DNA of 36,262 nt from DASYHS01 sp035998295 (GCF_035998295.1 NZ_DASYHS010000268.1:1-36262); one strand, 5' to 3'. Counted from the stretch's first letter, positions 14,320-23,387 are shown. Numbers and translations are program-made. Notes: generated from the sequence alone by a model not told the origin.

Positions 14320-15041
14320 CACGCCTCGACGATCTCGCCGTGCCGGCGGCATTCCGGGCTCGCGAGCGCAACGAAGGCGCCCGCGACCTCCTCCGGCGCG
14401 CGATGGACGTCCGGGTTCTCGCCCGGGAAGGCCTGCGCGCGCAGCTTCGTGCGGACCACGCCGGGGTCGAGCAGGTTGACCCGGAGGTTCGACTTCACGA
14501 CCTCCGAGGCGTAGAGACGTACGGTCATTTCCAGGGCCGCCTTGCTGGCCGCATAGGCGCCGCCATAAGGCATGACCCCGCGCGCGAGACCCGAGGTCAC
14601 GAAGATCGCGCGTCCGGCGTCGGAGGCGCGCAGCATCGGGTCCATGCTGCGGATCAACCGGTAGTTCGCGGTCACGTTCAGGGCCATCACCCGCTCCCAG
14701 GACCGGGGATCGAAATGCGCCACCGGGCCAAGGCTGCCGAGCATGCCGGCATTGCCGACCAGGATGTCGAGCCGCCCGAAGCGTTCGAAGATCGAGCGGC
14801 CGAGCTGGTCGATCTTGGGATGGTCGGACAGATCGAGCGGGACCAGCGTCGCCGCTCCCCCCTCGGCACGGATCGCGTCGTCCACCTCCTCCAAACCGCC
14901 GACCGTGCGCGCCGTCAGCACGACGTGCGCTCCCTCGGCGGCGAGCCGTTTGGCGACGGCCGCACCTATCCCGCGGGAGGCACCGGTCACGAGGGCGATG
15001 CGCCCGGCCAGGATTTGGGCAGGGGTGGCGGCGGCAGACAT
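14319..15041 (-). CDS. Short-chain dehydrogenase/reductase
   Basis: This is a 240-residue classical SDR. The cofactor motif is TGASRGIG at 19-26, NAG lies at 97-99, and the catalytic Ser150 (VTSGLARG), Tyr163 and Lys167 (YAASK) are all present. After beta2 the sequence is LTARTVGGLEE, where Arg45 suggests NADP(H) preference. The substrate is unknown. It is the last gene of the radA-cvpA-purF run on the minus strand, 39 bases after purF. An SDR after purF is a common arrangement in alphaproteobacteria, but no purine role is established. The C-terminus (RHGEIVEA) is shorter than in FabG-type proteins. Confidence 0.9.
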   Translation of the reverse strand: MSAAATPAQILAGRIALVTGASRGIGAAVAKRLAAEGAHVVLTARTVGGLEEVDDAIRAEGGAATLVPLDLSDHPKIDQLGRSIFERFGRLDILVGNAGMLGSLGPVAHFDPRSWERVMALNVTANYRLIRSMDPMLRASDAGRAIFVTSGLARGVMPYGGAYAASKAALEMTVRLYASEVVKSNLRVNLLDPGVVRTKLRAQAFPGENPDVHRAPEEVAGAFVALASPECRRHGEIVEA

Positions 15042-15080
15042 GATGTTTCAACAGGCTCCGGATCGGGATTGCGGGGGTCG

Positions 15081-16535
15081 TCAGGAGGCGCGGGCCTCGG
15101 CCAGGTAGCTCAGCCCCTGCGAGTCCCCTTCGCGGTCGAGGAGCCGGATCGGGTAATCGCCGGTGAAGCACGCATCGCAGTACTGGGGCTGGTCCCCGTT
15201 GCGGCCCGGCTCCTTCAGCGCCCGGTACAGGCCGTCGATCGAGATGAAGGCGAGACTGTCCGCGCCGATGTAGCGGGCCATCTCCTCGACCGTGTACTTG
15301 TGCGCGAGCAGCTTTTCCTTGCGCGGCGTATCGACGCCGTAGAAGCAGGGATGCATCGTCGGCGGGCTGGAGATGCGCATGTGGACCTCCTTGGCCCCGG
15401 CGCGGCGCACCATCTCGATGATCTTCACCGAGGTCGTGCCGCGGACGATGGAATCGTCGACCAGCACGACGCGCTTGCCTTCGATCATCTGCCGGTTGGC
15501 GTTGTGCTTCAGCTTCACGCCGAGGTTCCGGATCTGGTCGGTCGGCTCGATGAAGGTACGGCCGACATAGTGGTTGCGGATGATGCCGAGCTCGAAGGGG
15601 ATGCCGCTCTGCGCCGCATAGCCGATCGCCGCCGGGACGCCGGAGTCCGGCACCGGGATCACGACGTCCGCGTCGATGTTGCTTTCGCGCGCGAGTTCCA
15701 TGCCGATGTGACGGCGCGCCTCGTAGACGGAACTACCTTCGACCACGCTGTCCGGGCGTGCGAAGTAGATGTACTCGAAGATGCAGAACCGACGGTGCTG
15801 CACCAGGAAGGGCCGCACGCTGTGCACGCCCGAGGCGTCGAGCACCACCATCTCGCCCGGCTCGACGTCGCGCACGAAATCGGCGCCGATGATGTCGAGC
15901 GCGCAGCTCTCGCTGGCGAGCACGTGCGAGTCGCCGATCCGCCCGAGAACGAGCGGCCGTACGCCGAGCGGGTCGCGAACGCCGATGACGAGGTCGTTCG
16001 CGAGTGCCACGATCGCGTACGCGCCCTCGACCTGCCGGAGCGCCTCGACCATGCGGTCGATCACCGAACCGCCGCGCGACGTCGCCATCAGGTGGACGAT
16101 CACCTCGGTGTCGGTCGTGGACTGGAACAGGCAGCCGCGCCGCACGAGCTGGCGGCGGAGCATAGCGGCGTTGGTCAGGTTGCCGTTGTGCGCGAGGGCG
16201 AAGCCCCCGAACTCGAAGTCCGCAAAGAGGGGCTGGACGTTCCTGAGGACGGAATCGCCCGTCGTCGAATAGCGGACATGGCCCACGGCCGCATGGCCCC
16301 GCAGGCGCCCGATCACCGTCTCGGAGCTGAAATTGTCGCCGACATGGCCCATGGCGTGGTGGGCGTGGAAGTGCTCCCTGTCATAGGTGACGACGCCCGC
16401 GGCCTCCTGGCCGCGATGCTGGAGCGCATGGAGCCCCAGCGCCGCCAAGGCCGAGGCGTGGCCGTGCCCATGAATCCCGAACACGCCGCACTCCTCGCGC
16501 AGCTTGTCGTCGTCGAAGGGATGTGTGGTCAGCAT
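15081..16535 (-). CDS. purF: Amidophosphoribosyltransferase
   Basis: This 484-residue enzyme makes 5-phosphoribosylamine from PRPP and glutamine, the first committed step of purine synthesis. The N-terminal nucleophile is Cys16 after a short propeptide (LREECGVFGI), so the mature enzyme should start at that Cys. The glutaminase region has HRGQEAAG at about 40-47 and HNGNLTNA at about 116-123. The PRPP-binding loop VVLVDDSIVRGTTS is at about 356-369. GAGGGGG stands before the ATG. The next gene upstream is cvpA, as in E. coli and many alphaproteobacteria. Confidence 0.97.
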   Translation of the reverse strand: MLTTHPFDDDKLREECGVFGIHGHGHASALAALGLHALQHRGQEAAGVVTYDREHFHAHHAMGHVGDNFSSETVIGRLRGHAAVGHVRYSTTGDSVLRNVQPLFADFEFGGFALAHNGNLTNAAMLRRQLVRRGCLFQSTTDTEVIVHLMATSRGGSVIDRMVEALRQVEGAYAIVALANDLVIGVRDPLGVRPLVLGRIGDSHVLASESCALDIIGADFVRDVEPGEMVVLDASGVHSVRPFLVQHRRFCIFEYIYFARPDSVVEGSSVYEARRHIGMELARESNIDADVVIPVPDSGVPAAIGYAAQSGIPFELGIIRNHYVGRTFIEPTDQIRNLGVKLKHNANRQMIEGKRVVLVDDSIVRGTTSVKIIEMVRRAGAKEVHMRISSPPTMHPCFYGVDTPRKEKLLAHKYTVEEMARYIGADSLAFISIDGLYRALKEPGRNGDQPQYCDACFTGDYPIRLLDREGDSQGLSYLAEARAS

Positions 16536-16599
16536 GTGCTATGCCCCCTCAATCGGGCAGGACTGGACGAAGCGGTGCGGGCTGCGGAGCGGTCCGGCG

Positions 16600-17307
16600 T
16601 CAGTTCTCGGCATTGCGCTCGAACAAGCCTTCGAGCTGGGACCGGTCCCGCTGGTTATAGCCCGAATCGGGGGCGGGTGCATCCGGGATGGGCGCGGGGC
16701 CCGGCCGTCCGGTGGTCGGTGTCGAAAGGCGGCGCAACGCTTCCTCCTGTATCGCTCTGGCAGCTTGCTCGCGGGCGGCCTGTGCCGCGGACTCCGCCTC
16801 GCGCTGGGCAGACGTCCGGGTCTGGTCCGGTATCAGCCGCCGAAGCTGGTCCGCCCCGGCCTGGATCACCGGGCGGGTCCGCGCATCCCGCAGCCACGCC
16901 GGATGTTCGTCGGCCGGATATACCCAGGCGATCAATAGATAGGCAAGGCAGACGAGAAGTGCACCTCTTGCAATGCCGAAAAGAAAACCGAGCGATCGGT
17001 CCACGGCATTCAGAGAGGAGGTCCGCACGCCGCGCGAGACGCGTCCGAACAGGACCGAGAGCACGACGAGCACCACGAGGAAGACGCCGATGGCGGCAGC
17101 GGCGTTGGCCGCCAGCTCCATGCCGATGTACTGGCGCGCGATCGGCTCGACGTGGGGAAAGGCCCATACGGCCGCCAGCGCCGCGCCGACCCAGGCGGCC
17201 ACGGAAAGGACTTCGCGGACGAAGCCCCGCGCGAAGGCGAGCAGGGCGGACAGCAGGAGGATGACGAGGACGGCGATATCGGTGGGATTGATCTGAGGGG
17301 CATCCAT
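16600..17307 (-). CDS. cvpA: CvpA family inner-membrane protein
   Basis: This 235-residue protein has four hydrophobic segments in the first 160 residues (IAVLVILLLSALLAFARG, VAAWVGAALAAVWAF, AAIGVFLVVLVVLSVLFG and GALLVCLAYLLIAW). The C-terminal cytoplasmic tail is rich in Glu, Arg and Ala and ends with Pro-rich sequence. CvpA is required for colicin V production in E. coli and for envelope homeostasis. Its molecular role is not settled. It lies between radA (3-base gap) and purF (64-base gap), the classic cvpA-purF pairing. Confidence 0.9.
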   Translation of the reverse strand: MDAPQINPTDIAVLVILLLSALLAFARGFVREVLSVAAWVGAALAAVWAFPHVEPIARQYIGMELAANAAAAIGVFLVVLVVLSVLFGRVSRGVRTSSLNAVDRSLGFLFGIARGALLVCLAYLLIAWVYPADEHPAWLRDARTRPVIQAGADQLRRLIPDQTRTSAQREAESAAQAAREQAARAIQEEALRRLSTPTTGRPGPAPIPDAPAPDSGYNQRDRSQLEGLFERNAEN

Positions 17308-17310
17308 GGG

Positions 17311-18729
17311 TCAGGCCGTGCGTTCCGCCGCCCGGCCCGGCCCGGTCGCGCCGGGTTCCTGGAACAGGGGGAGGAGGTCTTCGAGATGGGCGATTTCGAG
17401 GATCTTCACCGTGTGGTCGCCCTTGCCGGCCGCACGTGACCGGCGCGGCGGCACGAGGGACCGGGCGAAGCCGAGCTTGCCGGCCTCCTTGAGGCGGGCG
17501 TCGGTCTGGCTGACGGCCCGTACCTCACCGGAGAGCCCGATCTCGCCGAACACCACGGTGTCGGCGGGGACCGGCTCGCCGGTCAGCGAGGACAGCAGCG
17601 CCGCCGCGACGGCGAGATCGGCGGCCGGCTCGCCGATGCGCAGGCCGCCGGCGACGTTCAGGTAGACGTCGTTCGCGCCGATCGCGACCCCGCACCGGGC
17701 CTCGAGGACGGCGAGGATCATGGACAGCCGGCCGCTGTCCCAGCCGACGACGGCGCGGCGCGGCGTGCCCAGCGAGGAGGGGGCCACGAGGGCCTGGATC
17801 TCGACCAGCACCGGCCGGGTTCCCTCGATGCCGGCGAAGACCGAGGCGCCGGAGACGTCGCCGCGCCGCTCGGCCAGGAACAGTTCCGACGGGTTCGTGA
17901 CTTCCGACAGGCCGAGATCGGTCATCTCGAACACCCCGATCTCGTCGGTGGGGCCGAAGCGGTTCTTGACGGCGCGCAGGATGCGGAACTGGTGCCCGCG
18001 CTCGCCCTCGAAGTAGAGGACGCTGTCGACCATGTGCTCCAGCACGCGCGGACCGGCCAGCATGCCCTCCTTGGTGACGTGCCCGACCAGCAGCAGGACG
18101 ATGCCGCGACGCTTGGCGACCCGGATCAGTTCCTGGGCCGACGCCCTGACCTGGGCGACCGTGCCGGGTGCGCTGTCCAGCGTATCGACATACATGGTCT
18201 GGATCGAATCGATGACGGCGACCTCGGGCGCGTCGGAGGCGTCCAGCGAGGCGACGATGTCGCGGACGTTCGTCGACGCGGCGAGCGACACCGGCGCAGC
18301 GGAGATGCCCAGGCGCGCCGCGCGCATGCGTACCTGGTCGACCGCCTCCTCGCCGCTCACATAGGCGCAGCGCAGGCCCTGGGCGAGCCGGCAGACCACC
18401 TGGAGCAGCAGGGTCGACTTGCCGATGCCGGGATCGCCGCCGACCAGCAGGATGGAGCCCTGGACCAGCCCGCCACCGCACACCCGGTCGAACTCCGTGA
18501 TGCCCGTGGTCCGGCGGGGCACGTCCTCCGACGTTCCGCGCAGGTCCACGAAGTCGAGCCGGCGTCCCGCCCCGCGGCCGAGCCCCTTCGGAGCCGCATC
18601 GGGAGCCGCCTCTTCGACCAGGCTGTTCCATTCGCCGCAGGCGTCGCACCGGCCCGCCCATTTCGGCGAGACGGCGCCGCAGCTCTGGCAGACGTAGCGG
18701 GTATTCGAACGGTTGGTGGGACGTGCCAC
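17311..18729 (-). CDS. radA: DNA repair protein RadA (Sms)
   Basis: This RecA-like helicase has about 472 residues and processes recombination intermediates. From GTG 18729 the zinc finger is C14-x2-C17 and C28-x2-C31 (VCQSCGAVSPKWAGRCDACG), followed by Walker A GGDPGIGKST at 97-106. The RadA signature KNRFG occurs in KNRFGPTDEIGVFEM, and the C-terminal half is Lon-protease-like (LNVAGGLRIGEPAADLAVAA). The frame stays open to 18819, but the extra residues are Cys/Arg-rich and unlike RadA. GTG 18729 fits the family length and has GGAAGG upstream. It heads the radA-cvpA-purF-SDR run. Confidence 0.93.
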   Translation of the reverse strand: MARPTNRSNTRYVCQSCGAVSPKWAGRCDACGEWNSLVEEAAPDAAPKGLGRGAGRRLDFVDLRGTSEDVPRRTTGITEFDRVCGGGLVQGSILLVGGDPGIGKSTLLLQVVCRLAQGLRCAYVSGEEAVDQVRMRAARLGISAAPVSLAASTNVRDIVASLDASDAPEVAVIDSIQTMYVDTLDSAPGTVAQVRASAQELIRVAKRRGIVLLLVGHVTKEGMLAGPRVLEHMVDSVLYFEGERGHQFRILRAVKNRFGPTDEIGVFEMTDLGLSEVTNPSELFLAERRGDVSGASVFAGIEGTRPVLVEIQALVAPSSLGTPRRAVVGWDSGRLSMILAVLEARCGVAIGANDVYLNVAGGLRIGEPAADLAVAAALLSSLTGEPVPADTVVFGEIGLSGEVRAVSQTDARLKEAGKLGFARSLVPPRRSRAAGKGDHTVKILEIAHLEDLLPLFQEPGATGPGRAAERTA

Positions 18730-18916
18730 GGGGGGAAAAACCTTCCGGATTCGGGCGCCACAGAGATAGCACGATCGGGTGGGGCAGCGACAACGGACAA
18801 ACGTGTGGCGGCACGCCACAGCGCTCCGTCGGCTGTTGCATACATGAATGTGCGGCCCTCGTTGCGCCGCATCGGGTTGCGGATTACGATCCCTCAGTTT
18901 GGTATCGGAGCACTAC

Positions 18917-19153
18917 ATGTCCACACATCCCGTCACTAAGGCCGTCGAAGTCCATGGTCGGCGCATGCCGCTCGAACTGGACGCGGACCAGTGGGAGCAA
19001 CTGGCCCGGATCGCCAAGCGCGAGAAGATGAGCCTCGGTGACGTGCTGTCGGCGATCGACGCCCGGCGGGCCGACGGCGACACCCTGTCGCTGCCCGCGG
19101 CGATCCGCGTGTTCCTGATCGGCTATCGTCGGATGGTTCCGCAGGATCTTTGA
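18917..19153 (+). CDS. Small ribbon-helix-helix domain protein (RHH_4-like)
   Basis: This is a 78-residue protein. A short beta strand (KAVEVHGRRMPLEL) is followed by two helices (ADQWEQLARIAKREKMSLGD and AAIRVFLIGYRRMV), the layout of the ribbon-helix-helix fold of PF13467. Such proteins are found singly in many alphaproteobacteria and are presumed DNA-binding. The ATG at 18917 has GGAG six bases upstream. A longer frame from 18848 adds Cys-rich sequence with no support. It is divergent from radA and convergent with mlaF. Its target is unknown. Confidence 0.8.
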   Translation: MSTHPVTKAVEVHGRRMPLELDADQWEQLARIAKREKMSLGDVLSAIDARRADGDTLSLPAAIRVFLIGYRRMVPQDL

Positions 19154-19194
19154 TGCCGGCCGGACGACGCGCGGCCCCGGGATAGGGGCTCCAC

Positions 19195-19986
19195 CTACCG
19201 TCCCGCGGCGCCGGCTTGCGGGACCTGCATGCGTATCGGGCCTTCGGCGCGGCCGTGGACGAACTGGTCGACATAGGCGTTGCCGGAGCGGTCGATCTCG
19301 GCCGCGGTCCCGGTCCACACGATCCGGCCTTCGTGGATCATCGCGACGCGGTCGGCGATCTTGCGCGCACTGCCCATGTCGTGGGTGATCGACAGCGCGG
19401 TCGCGCCGAGGTCGCGCACGCTGGTCGCGATCAGGCCGTTGATGACGTCGGACATGATCGGGTCCAGCCCGGTCGTGGGCTCGTCGAAGAACATGATCTC
19501 CGGCGTGGTCGCGACCGCCCGGGCGAGCGCCACCCGCTTCTGCATGCCGCCCGAGAGTTCCGCCGGGAACAGGTCCGCGACCTCCTTGCGCAGGCCGACG
19601 CGGGCGAGGGTCTCGATCGCGACCTCCCGCGCCGCCTGCCGTTTCATGCGCCGGCCCTGGATCAGGCCGAACGCGATGTTCTCCCAGACCGGCAGGCTGT
19701 CGAACAGTGCGGCACCCTGAAACAGCATCCCGAACTTGCGCATCACCCGTTCGCGGTCGCGCGGCGACAGCCGGGTCGTATCCTCGCCGTCGATCTCGAT
19801 CCGGCCGGAGTCGGGCTCCATCAGGCCGAGGATGCATTTCAGCATCACCGACTTGCCGGTGCCCGAGCCGCCGATCACGACCAGCGATTCCCGCGGCATG
19901 ACCTCCAGGTTCACGCCGTCGAGCACCGTCTTCTCGCCGAACGACTTGCGCAGGTCGGTCAGCCGGATCTTCGGGGTTTCGGCCAT
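19195..19986 (-). CDS. mlaF: ABC transporter ATP-binding protein, MlaF-type
   Basis: This 263-residue ATPase belongs to a phospholipid-trafficking (Mla/MCE) transporter. Walker A is GGSGTGKS (39-46), the signature is LSGGMQ (144-149), and Walker B is IMFFDEP (164-170) followed by the D-loop. The switch His is in SITHDMG. The glutamine loop reads GMLFQGAALFDSLPVWEN, a typical MlaF stretch. It starts 5 bases after mlaE. The frame is open far upstream, but that is the mlaE gene read out of frame. The substrate-binding MlaD/MCE gene that often follows is not here; the next gene is a converging RHH gene. Confidence 0.92.
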   Translation of the reverse strand: MAETPKIRLTDLRKSFGEKTVLDGVNLEVMPRESLVVIGGSGTGKSVMLKCILGLMEPDSGRIEIDGEDTTRLSPRDRERVMRKFGMLFQGAALFDSLPVWENIAFGLIQGRRMKRQAAREVAIETLARVGLRKEVADLFPAELSGGMQKRVALARAVATTPEIMFFDEPTTGLDPIMSDVINGLIATSVRDLGATALSITHDMGSARKIADRVAMIHEGRIVWTGTAAEIDRSGNAYVDQFVHGRAEGPIRMQVPQAGAAGR

Positions 19987-19991
19987 GGCGC

Positions 19992-20768
19992 TCACCTGTC
20001 CGCGAAGAAGATGCCGGTGACGAGATAGTTGCACACCAGGATCAGGATCGAGGCGGAAACGACCGCGTTGGTCGTCGCGGCGCCCACGCCCTGGGCCCCG
20101 CCCCTGGAGTGGTAGCCGTGGTAGCAGCCCATCAGCGCGATCAGGAAGCCGAAGACGGCCGCCTTGACCAGGCCGGACAGGACGTCCACCGGCTCCAGGA
20201 ACTCCCAGGTGCGGCCGATATAGGCGGCGGGGTTGAAGTCGAGGCGGTAGACGCCGATCAGGAAGCCGCCGAAGACACCGATGATGTCGGCCACGACGAC
20301 CAGGAGAGGCAGCATCGTAAGCCCGGCGACCAGCCGCGGCACGACGAGATACTTGAACGGGTTGGTCGACAGGGTCGTCAGGGCGTCGATCTGCTCGGTC
20401 ACGCGCATCGTGCCGATCTCGGCCGCCATGGCCGCGCCGATCCGGCCGGCGACCATCAGCCCCGCAAGCACGGGACCAAGCTCGCGGGTGACCGACAGCA
20501 CGACCACGGTCGCGACCGCCCCTTCCGCCTGGAAACGGGCGAAGCCGGTGTGGCTCTGGAGCGCCAGCACCATGCCGGTGAACAGGGCCGTCAAGCCGAC
20601 AACGGGGAGGGAATAGTACCCGATATCGACCATCTGCCGCCCGATGTGGCGCAGATAGAAAGGGGGCCTGAGGCAATGCGAGAGCGCCAGCGCGGTGAAC
20701 AGCGCCAGCCTGCCGGTCGCGCCGAGAAAGACGAGGAAGGCACGCCCCGTCGCGGAGATGAAGCCCAT
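19992..20768 (-). CDS. mlaE: MlaE-type ABC transporter permease
   Basis: This 258-residue inner-membrane permease has about five to six hydrophobic segments. Family motifs are VGLTALFTGMVLALQ, then VTRELGPVLAGLMVAGRIGA, AEIGTMRVTEQIDAL and NPFKYLVVPRLVAG. These are the conserved MlaE/YrbE elements that contact MlaF and form the lipid path. The ATG overlaps the alr stop by one base (TGATG), so the genes dnaB-alr-mlaE-mlaF appear coupled. It probably acts with a distant MlaD-like gene to keep outer-membrane lipid asymmetry. Confidence 0.93.
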   Translation of the reverse strand: MGFISATGRAFLVFLGATGRLALFTALALSHCLRPPFYLRHIGRQMVDIGYYSLPVVGLTALFTGMVLALQSHTGFARFQAEGAVATVVVLSVTRELGPVLAGLMVAGRIGAAMAAEIGTMRVTEQIDALTTLSTNPFKYLVVPRLVAGLTMLPLLVVVADIIGVFGGFLIGVYRLDFNPAAYIGRTWEFLEPVDVLSGLVKAAVFGFLIALMGCYHGYHSRGGAQGVGAATTNAVVSASILILVCNYLVTGIFFADR

Positions 20769-21826
20769 CAGATGTCCCGAGGCTCGATGTAGACGCGGTG
20801 GTACCGCCGGCCGAGGCTGGTCAAGACCTCGTAGCCGATGGTCCCCGCCTCGCGGGCGACCTCGTCGACCGGCCGGTGGGGGCCGATCACCTCGGCGAAG
20901 GACCCCGGGTCCAGCGCGCGGTCCGGAACGTCGGTGACGTCGACGGTCACGAGGTCCATCGAGACGCGCCCGATCACGGGCGCCCGGACCCCTCCGAGGA
21001 GCACGGCTCCGACGGCGCTGAGGCGGCGGCTGTAGCCGTCCGCATAACCTATTGCCATCGTTGCAACTTTTCCCCTGCGCGCAACCGAATGGGCGGCACC
21101 GTATCCAACCGACATGGTGCTGTCAACGTTGCGGACCTGGAGGATGCGCGCGGCCAGGCGGATCGCCGGGTGCATGGGATTGTCGGCGTGTGGGGTCGGG
21201 TTGACGCCGAACAATGCGCAGCCCGGCCGCGCGAAATCGAAATGGAAGTGCGGGCCGAGAAAGATGCCGGACGAGTTGGCCAGCGCTGCCGGGGCGGGGG
21301 GAAGCCGGTCGAGCGCATCCCGGAACCGGGCGCGCTGGGTTTCGTTGAGCCCGTGCGCCGGATCGTCGGCACAGGCGAGATGGCTGATCCAGGCCAGGAG
21401 GTCTATGCCGTCGAGCCGGTGCGGCTCCGCGGCCAGGGTATCGGTTTCATCCGGTCCCAGGCCCAGGCGGTTCATGCCGGTATCGAGTTGGACGTAGGCG
21501 GGCAGGGGGCGCCCGAGCCGGCGCGCAGCGGCGCTCCAGCGCTCGATCTCGCCGAGATGGTTCAGGACCGGAACCATGCCCGACGCCACCATCTCCGCCT
21601 CCGTCCCCGGCAGCAGGCCGTTCAGGACGCCGACCGTCGCGCCGGGGAGCAGCGGCAGGATCGCCAGCGCCTCGTCCGGATGGGCGACGAAGAACCGGCG
21701 ACAGCCTGCCGCGTGAAGGGCCGGCGCCACCCTGGCCGCGCCCAGGCCATAGGCGTCGGCCTTGACGACGGCCGCACAGCCGGCCGGACCGAGCCGGCGG
21801 CCGAGCAGCCGCCAGTTCTCGACCAC
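20768..21826 (-). CDS. alr: Alanine racemase; start codon unresolved
   Basis: This PLP enzyme supplies D-alanine for peptidoglycan. The Alr frame is recognisable from about 21850 (VLTIDLGAVVENW) to the stop at 20768. It has the PLP-lysine motif VVKADAYGLGA, then QLDTGMNRLGL, the second active-site Tyr in SVGYGAAHS, AIGYADGYSRR and RVSMDLVTVD. The start is a problem. The first in-frame start after the dnaB stop is GTG 21826, used here, which cuts off the conserved first strand LTIDL. The next upstream ATG is at 21979, 100 bases inside dnaB. The ATG at 21876 that overlaps the dnaB stop is one base out of frame. A one-base deletion, real or from sequencing, would explain this. Confidence 0.85.
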   Translation of the reverse strand: MVENWRLLGRRLGPAGCAAVVKADAYGLGAARVAPALHAAGCRRFFVAHPDEALAILPLLPGATVGVLNGLLPGTEAEMVASGMVPVLNHLGEIERWSAAARRLGRPLPAYVQLDTGMNRLGLGPDETDTLAAEPHRLDGIDLLAWISHLACADDPAHGLNETQRARFRDALDRLPPAPAALANSSGIFLGPHFHFDFARPGCALFGVNPTPHADNPMHPAIRLAARILQVRNVDSTMSVGYGAAHSVARRGKVATMAIGYADGYSRRLSAVGAVLLGGVRAPVIGRVSMDLVTVDVTDVPDRALDPGSFAEVIGPHRPVDEVAREAGTIGYEVLTSLGRRYHRVYIEPRDI

Positions 21827-21875
21827 GGCGCCGAGATCGATCGTGAGGACGGCGCCGGCACCCGCCGACGGCGCA

Positions 21876-23387
21876 TCACTCGTCGAACTCGCCCAATGCG
21901 CTGGCCCGGTGGGCGTCGAGGTTGCCGAACTTGGTGAACTGGCCGTCGAAGAAGAGACGTACGGTGCCGATGGGGCCATGGCGCTGCTTCGCGATGATGA
22001 CTTCGGCCGTATTGTGCACGTCCTCGCAGCGTTGCTGCCAGCGTTGATAGCGATCGTTGAACTTGTCGTCGCCTTCGTCGGCACGCCGTGCCGGCTCCGC
22101 CCGCTCAAGGTAGTACTGCTCGCGGAAGACGAACATCACCACGTCCGCATCCTGCTCGATCGAACCCGACTCGCGCAGGTCGGAGAGCAGCGGCCGCTTG
22201 TCCTCCCGCTGCTCGACGGCGCGCGATAGCTGGGACAGGGCGACCACGGGGACGTGAAGTTCCTTCGCGATGGCCTTCAGCCCGCGCGTGATTTCGGAGA
22301 TCTCCTGGACCCGGTTCTCGCTCGACTTCGCACTCGATCCGCGCAGGAGCTGCAGGTAGTCGACGATGATCAGCCCGAGCCCGCCGGGAGCGGAGCGGGC
22401 GAGGCGCCGCGAGCGCGTCCTGACCGCGTTGATGCTGAGCGCCGGCGTGTCGTCGATGTAGAAAGGCGCGCGCCCGACGAGCTGCATCGCCTCGGCGAAG
22501 CGCTGGAAATCGTCGGTCTTCAGGTCGCCGCGGCGGATCTTCTCGGACGGTACCTGCGCCTCGTCGGCGAGGATGCGGCCGGCGAGCTGGTCGGCCGACA
22601 TTTCCAGGGAGAAGAACGCGACCCCGGCCCCTTCCTTTCCGTTCGACGCGAGCCAGGCCTTCGCGGCGTTGAACCCCATGTTGACGGCCAGCGACGTCTT
22701 GCCCATGGACGGGCGGCCGGCCAGGATCAGCAGGTCGGACTTGTGAAGCCCGCCGAGCTTGCGGTCCATGTCGATCAGCCCGGTCGTCACGCCCGTAATC
22801 GGCGTGTCGCGCTGGAATGCCGCCTCGGCATTGCGGATCGCGATCGCGAGGCTGTCCTTGAAGGAAACGAAACCACCCTTGACGTCGCCCGTGCTCGCCA
22901 GTTCGAACAGCTTGGCTTCGGTCTGCTCGATCTGGGAGAGGCCGTCCCCGTCCAGGGTCTGGTTGAACGCGTCGTTGACCGTCTCCTCGCCGATGTCGAT
23001 CAGCCGCCGGCGCAGGAACAGGTCGTGGATCAGCCTGCCGTAATGCTCGGCGTTGATGACGCTGACGACGTTGGCCGCGAGGTCGTGCAGATACGACGTC
23101 CCGCCGAGATCCGGGTCGTTCTCGAAGTAGCCCTTGAGCGTCACCGGGTCGGCGATGCGGCCCAGATTGACGAGGCTGTCGATCGCCTCGAAGACCCGGG
23201 CATGGACCGGGTCGTAGAAGTGCTCCGGGCGGAGGAATTCGACGACCTTCTCGTAGGCCTTGTTGTTGACGAGTATCGCGCCGAGCAGCCCCTGTTCCGC
23301 CTCGGCATTGTGCGGCATCACGCGATAGCCGGTCTTGCCGGCTTGGCCGGAAAGACGGTCGAAGATGTCGGTGGTCACGGTTTCCAT
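21876..23387 (-). CDS. dnaB: Replicative DNA helicase DnaB
   Basis: This 503-residue hexameric helicase moves the replication fork. The N-terminal domain starts at about 22 (RVMPHNAEAEQGLLGAILV). A linker leads to the RecA-like domain with Walker A GRPSMGKT (224-231), FFSLEMSADQL, Walker B GLIIVDYLQLL, and PVVALSQLSRAVEQR followed by RPLLSDLRESGSIEQDAD. The length agrees with alphaproteobacterial DnaB. No intein interrupts it. The ATG at 23387 lacks a strong ribosome site. Its TGA overlaps an ATG that is out of frame with alr. A structured 300-base region precedes it. Confidence 0.97.
   Translation of the reverse strand: METVTTDIFDRLSGQAGKTGYRVMPHNAEAEQGLLGAILVNNKAYEKVVEFLRPEHFYDPVHARVFEAIDSLVNLGRIADPVTLKGYFENDPDLGGTSYLHDLAANVVSVINAEHYGRLIHDLFLRRRLIDIGEETVNDAFNQTLDGDGLSQIEQTEAKLFELASTGDVKGGFVSFKDSLAIAIRNAEAAFQRDTPITGVTTGLIDMDRKLGGLHKSDLLILAGRPSMGKTSLAVNMGFNAAKAWLASNGKEGAGVAFFSLEMSADQLAGRILADEAQVPSEKIRRGDLKTDDFQRFAEAMQLVGRAPFYIDDTPALSINAVRTRSRRLARSAPGGLGLIIVDYLQLLRGSSAKSSENRVQEISEITRGLKAIAKELHVPVVALSQLSRAVEQREDKRPLLSDLRESGSIEQDADVVMFVFREQYYLERAEPARRADEGDDKFNDRYQRWQQRCEDVHNTAEVIIAKQRHGPIGTVRLFFDGQFTKFGNLDAHRASALGEFDE

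Noticed and set aside
14340..17264. A 974-codon open frame on the plus strand
   Set aside because: It is antisense to the SDR, purF and cvpA genes, which have clear family motifs. Long antisense frames are common in GC-rich DNA.
19174..19189. GCCCC-GGGATA-GGGGC between the RHH gene and mlaF
   Set aside because: A 5-bp stem without a T-tract is too weak to call a terminator in DNA this rich in G and C.
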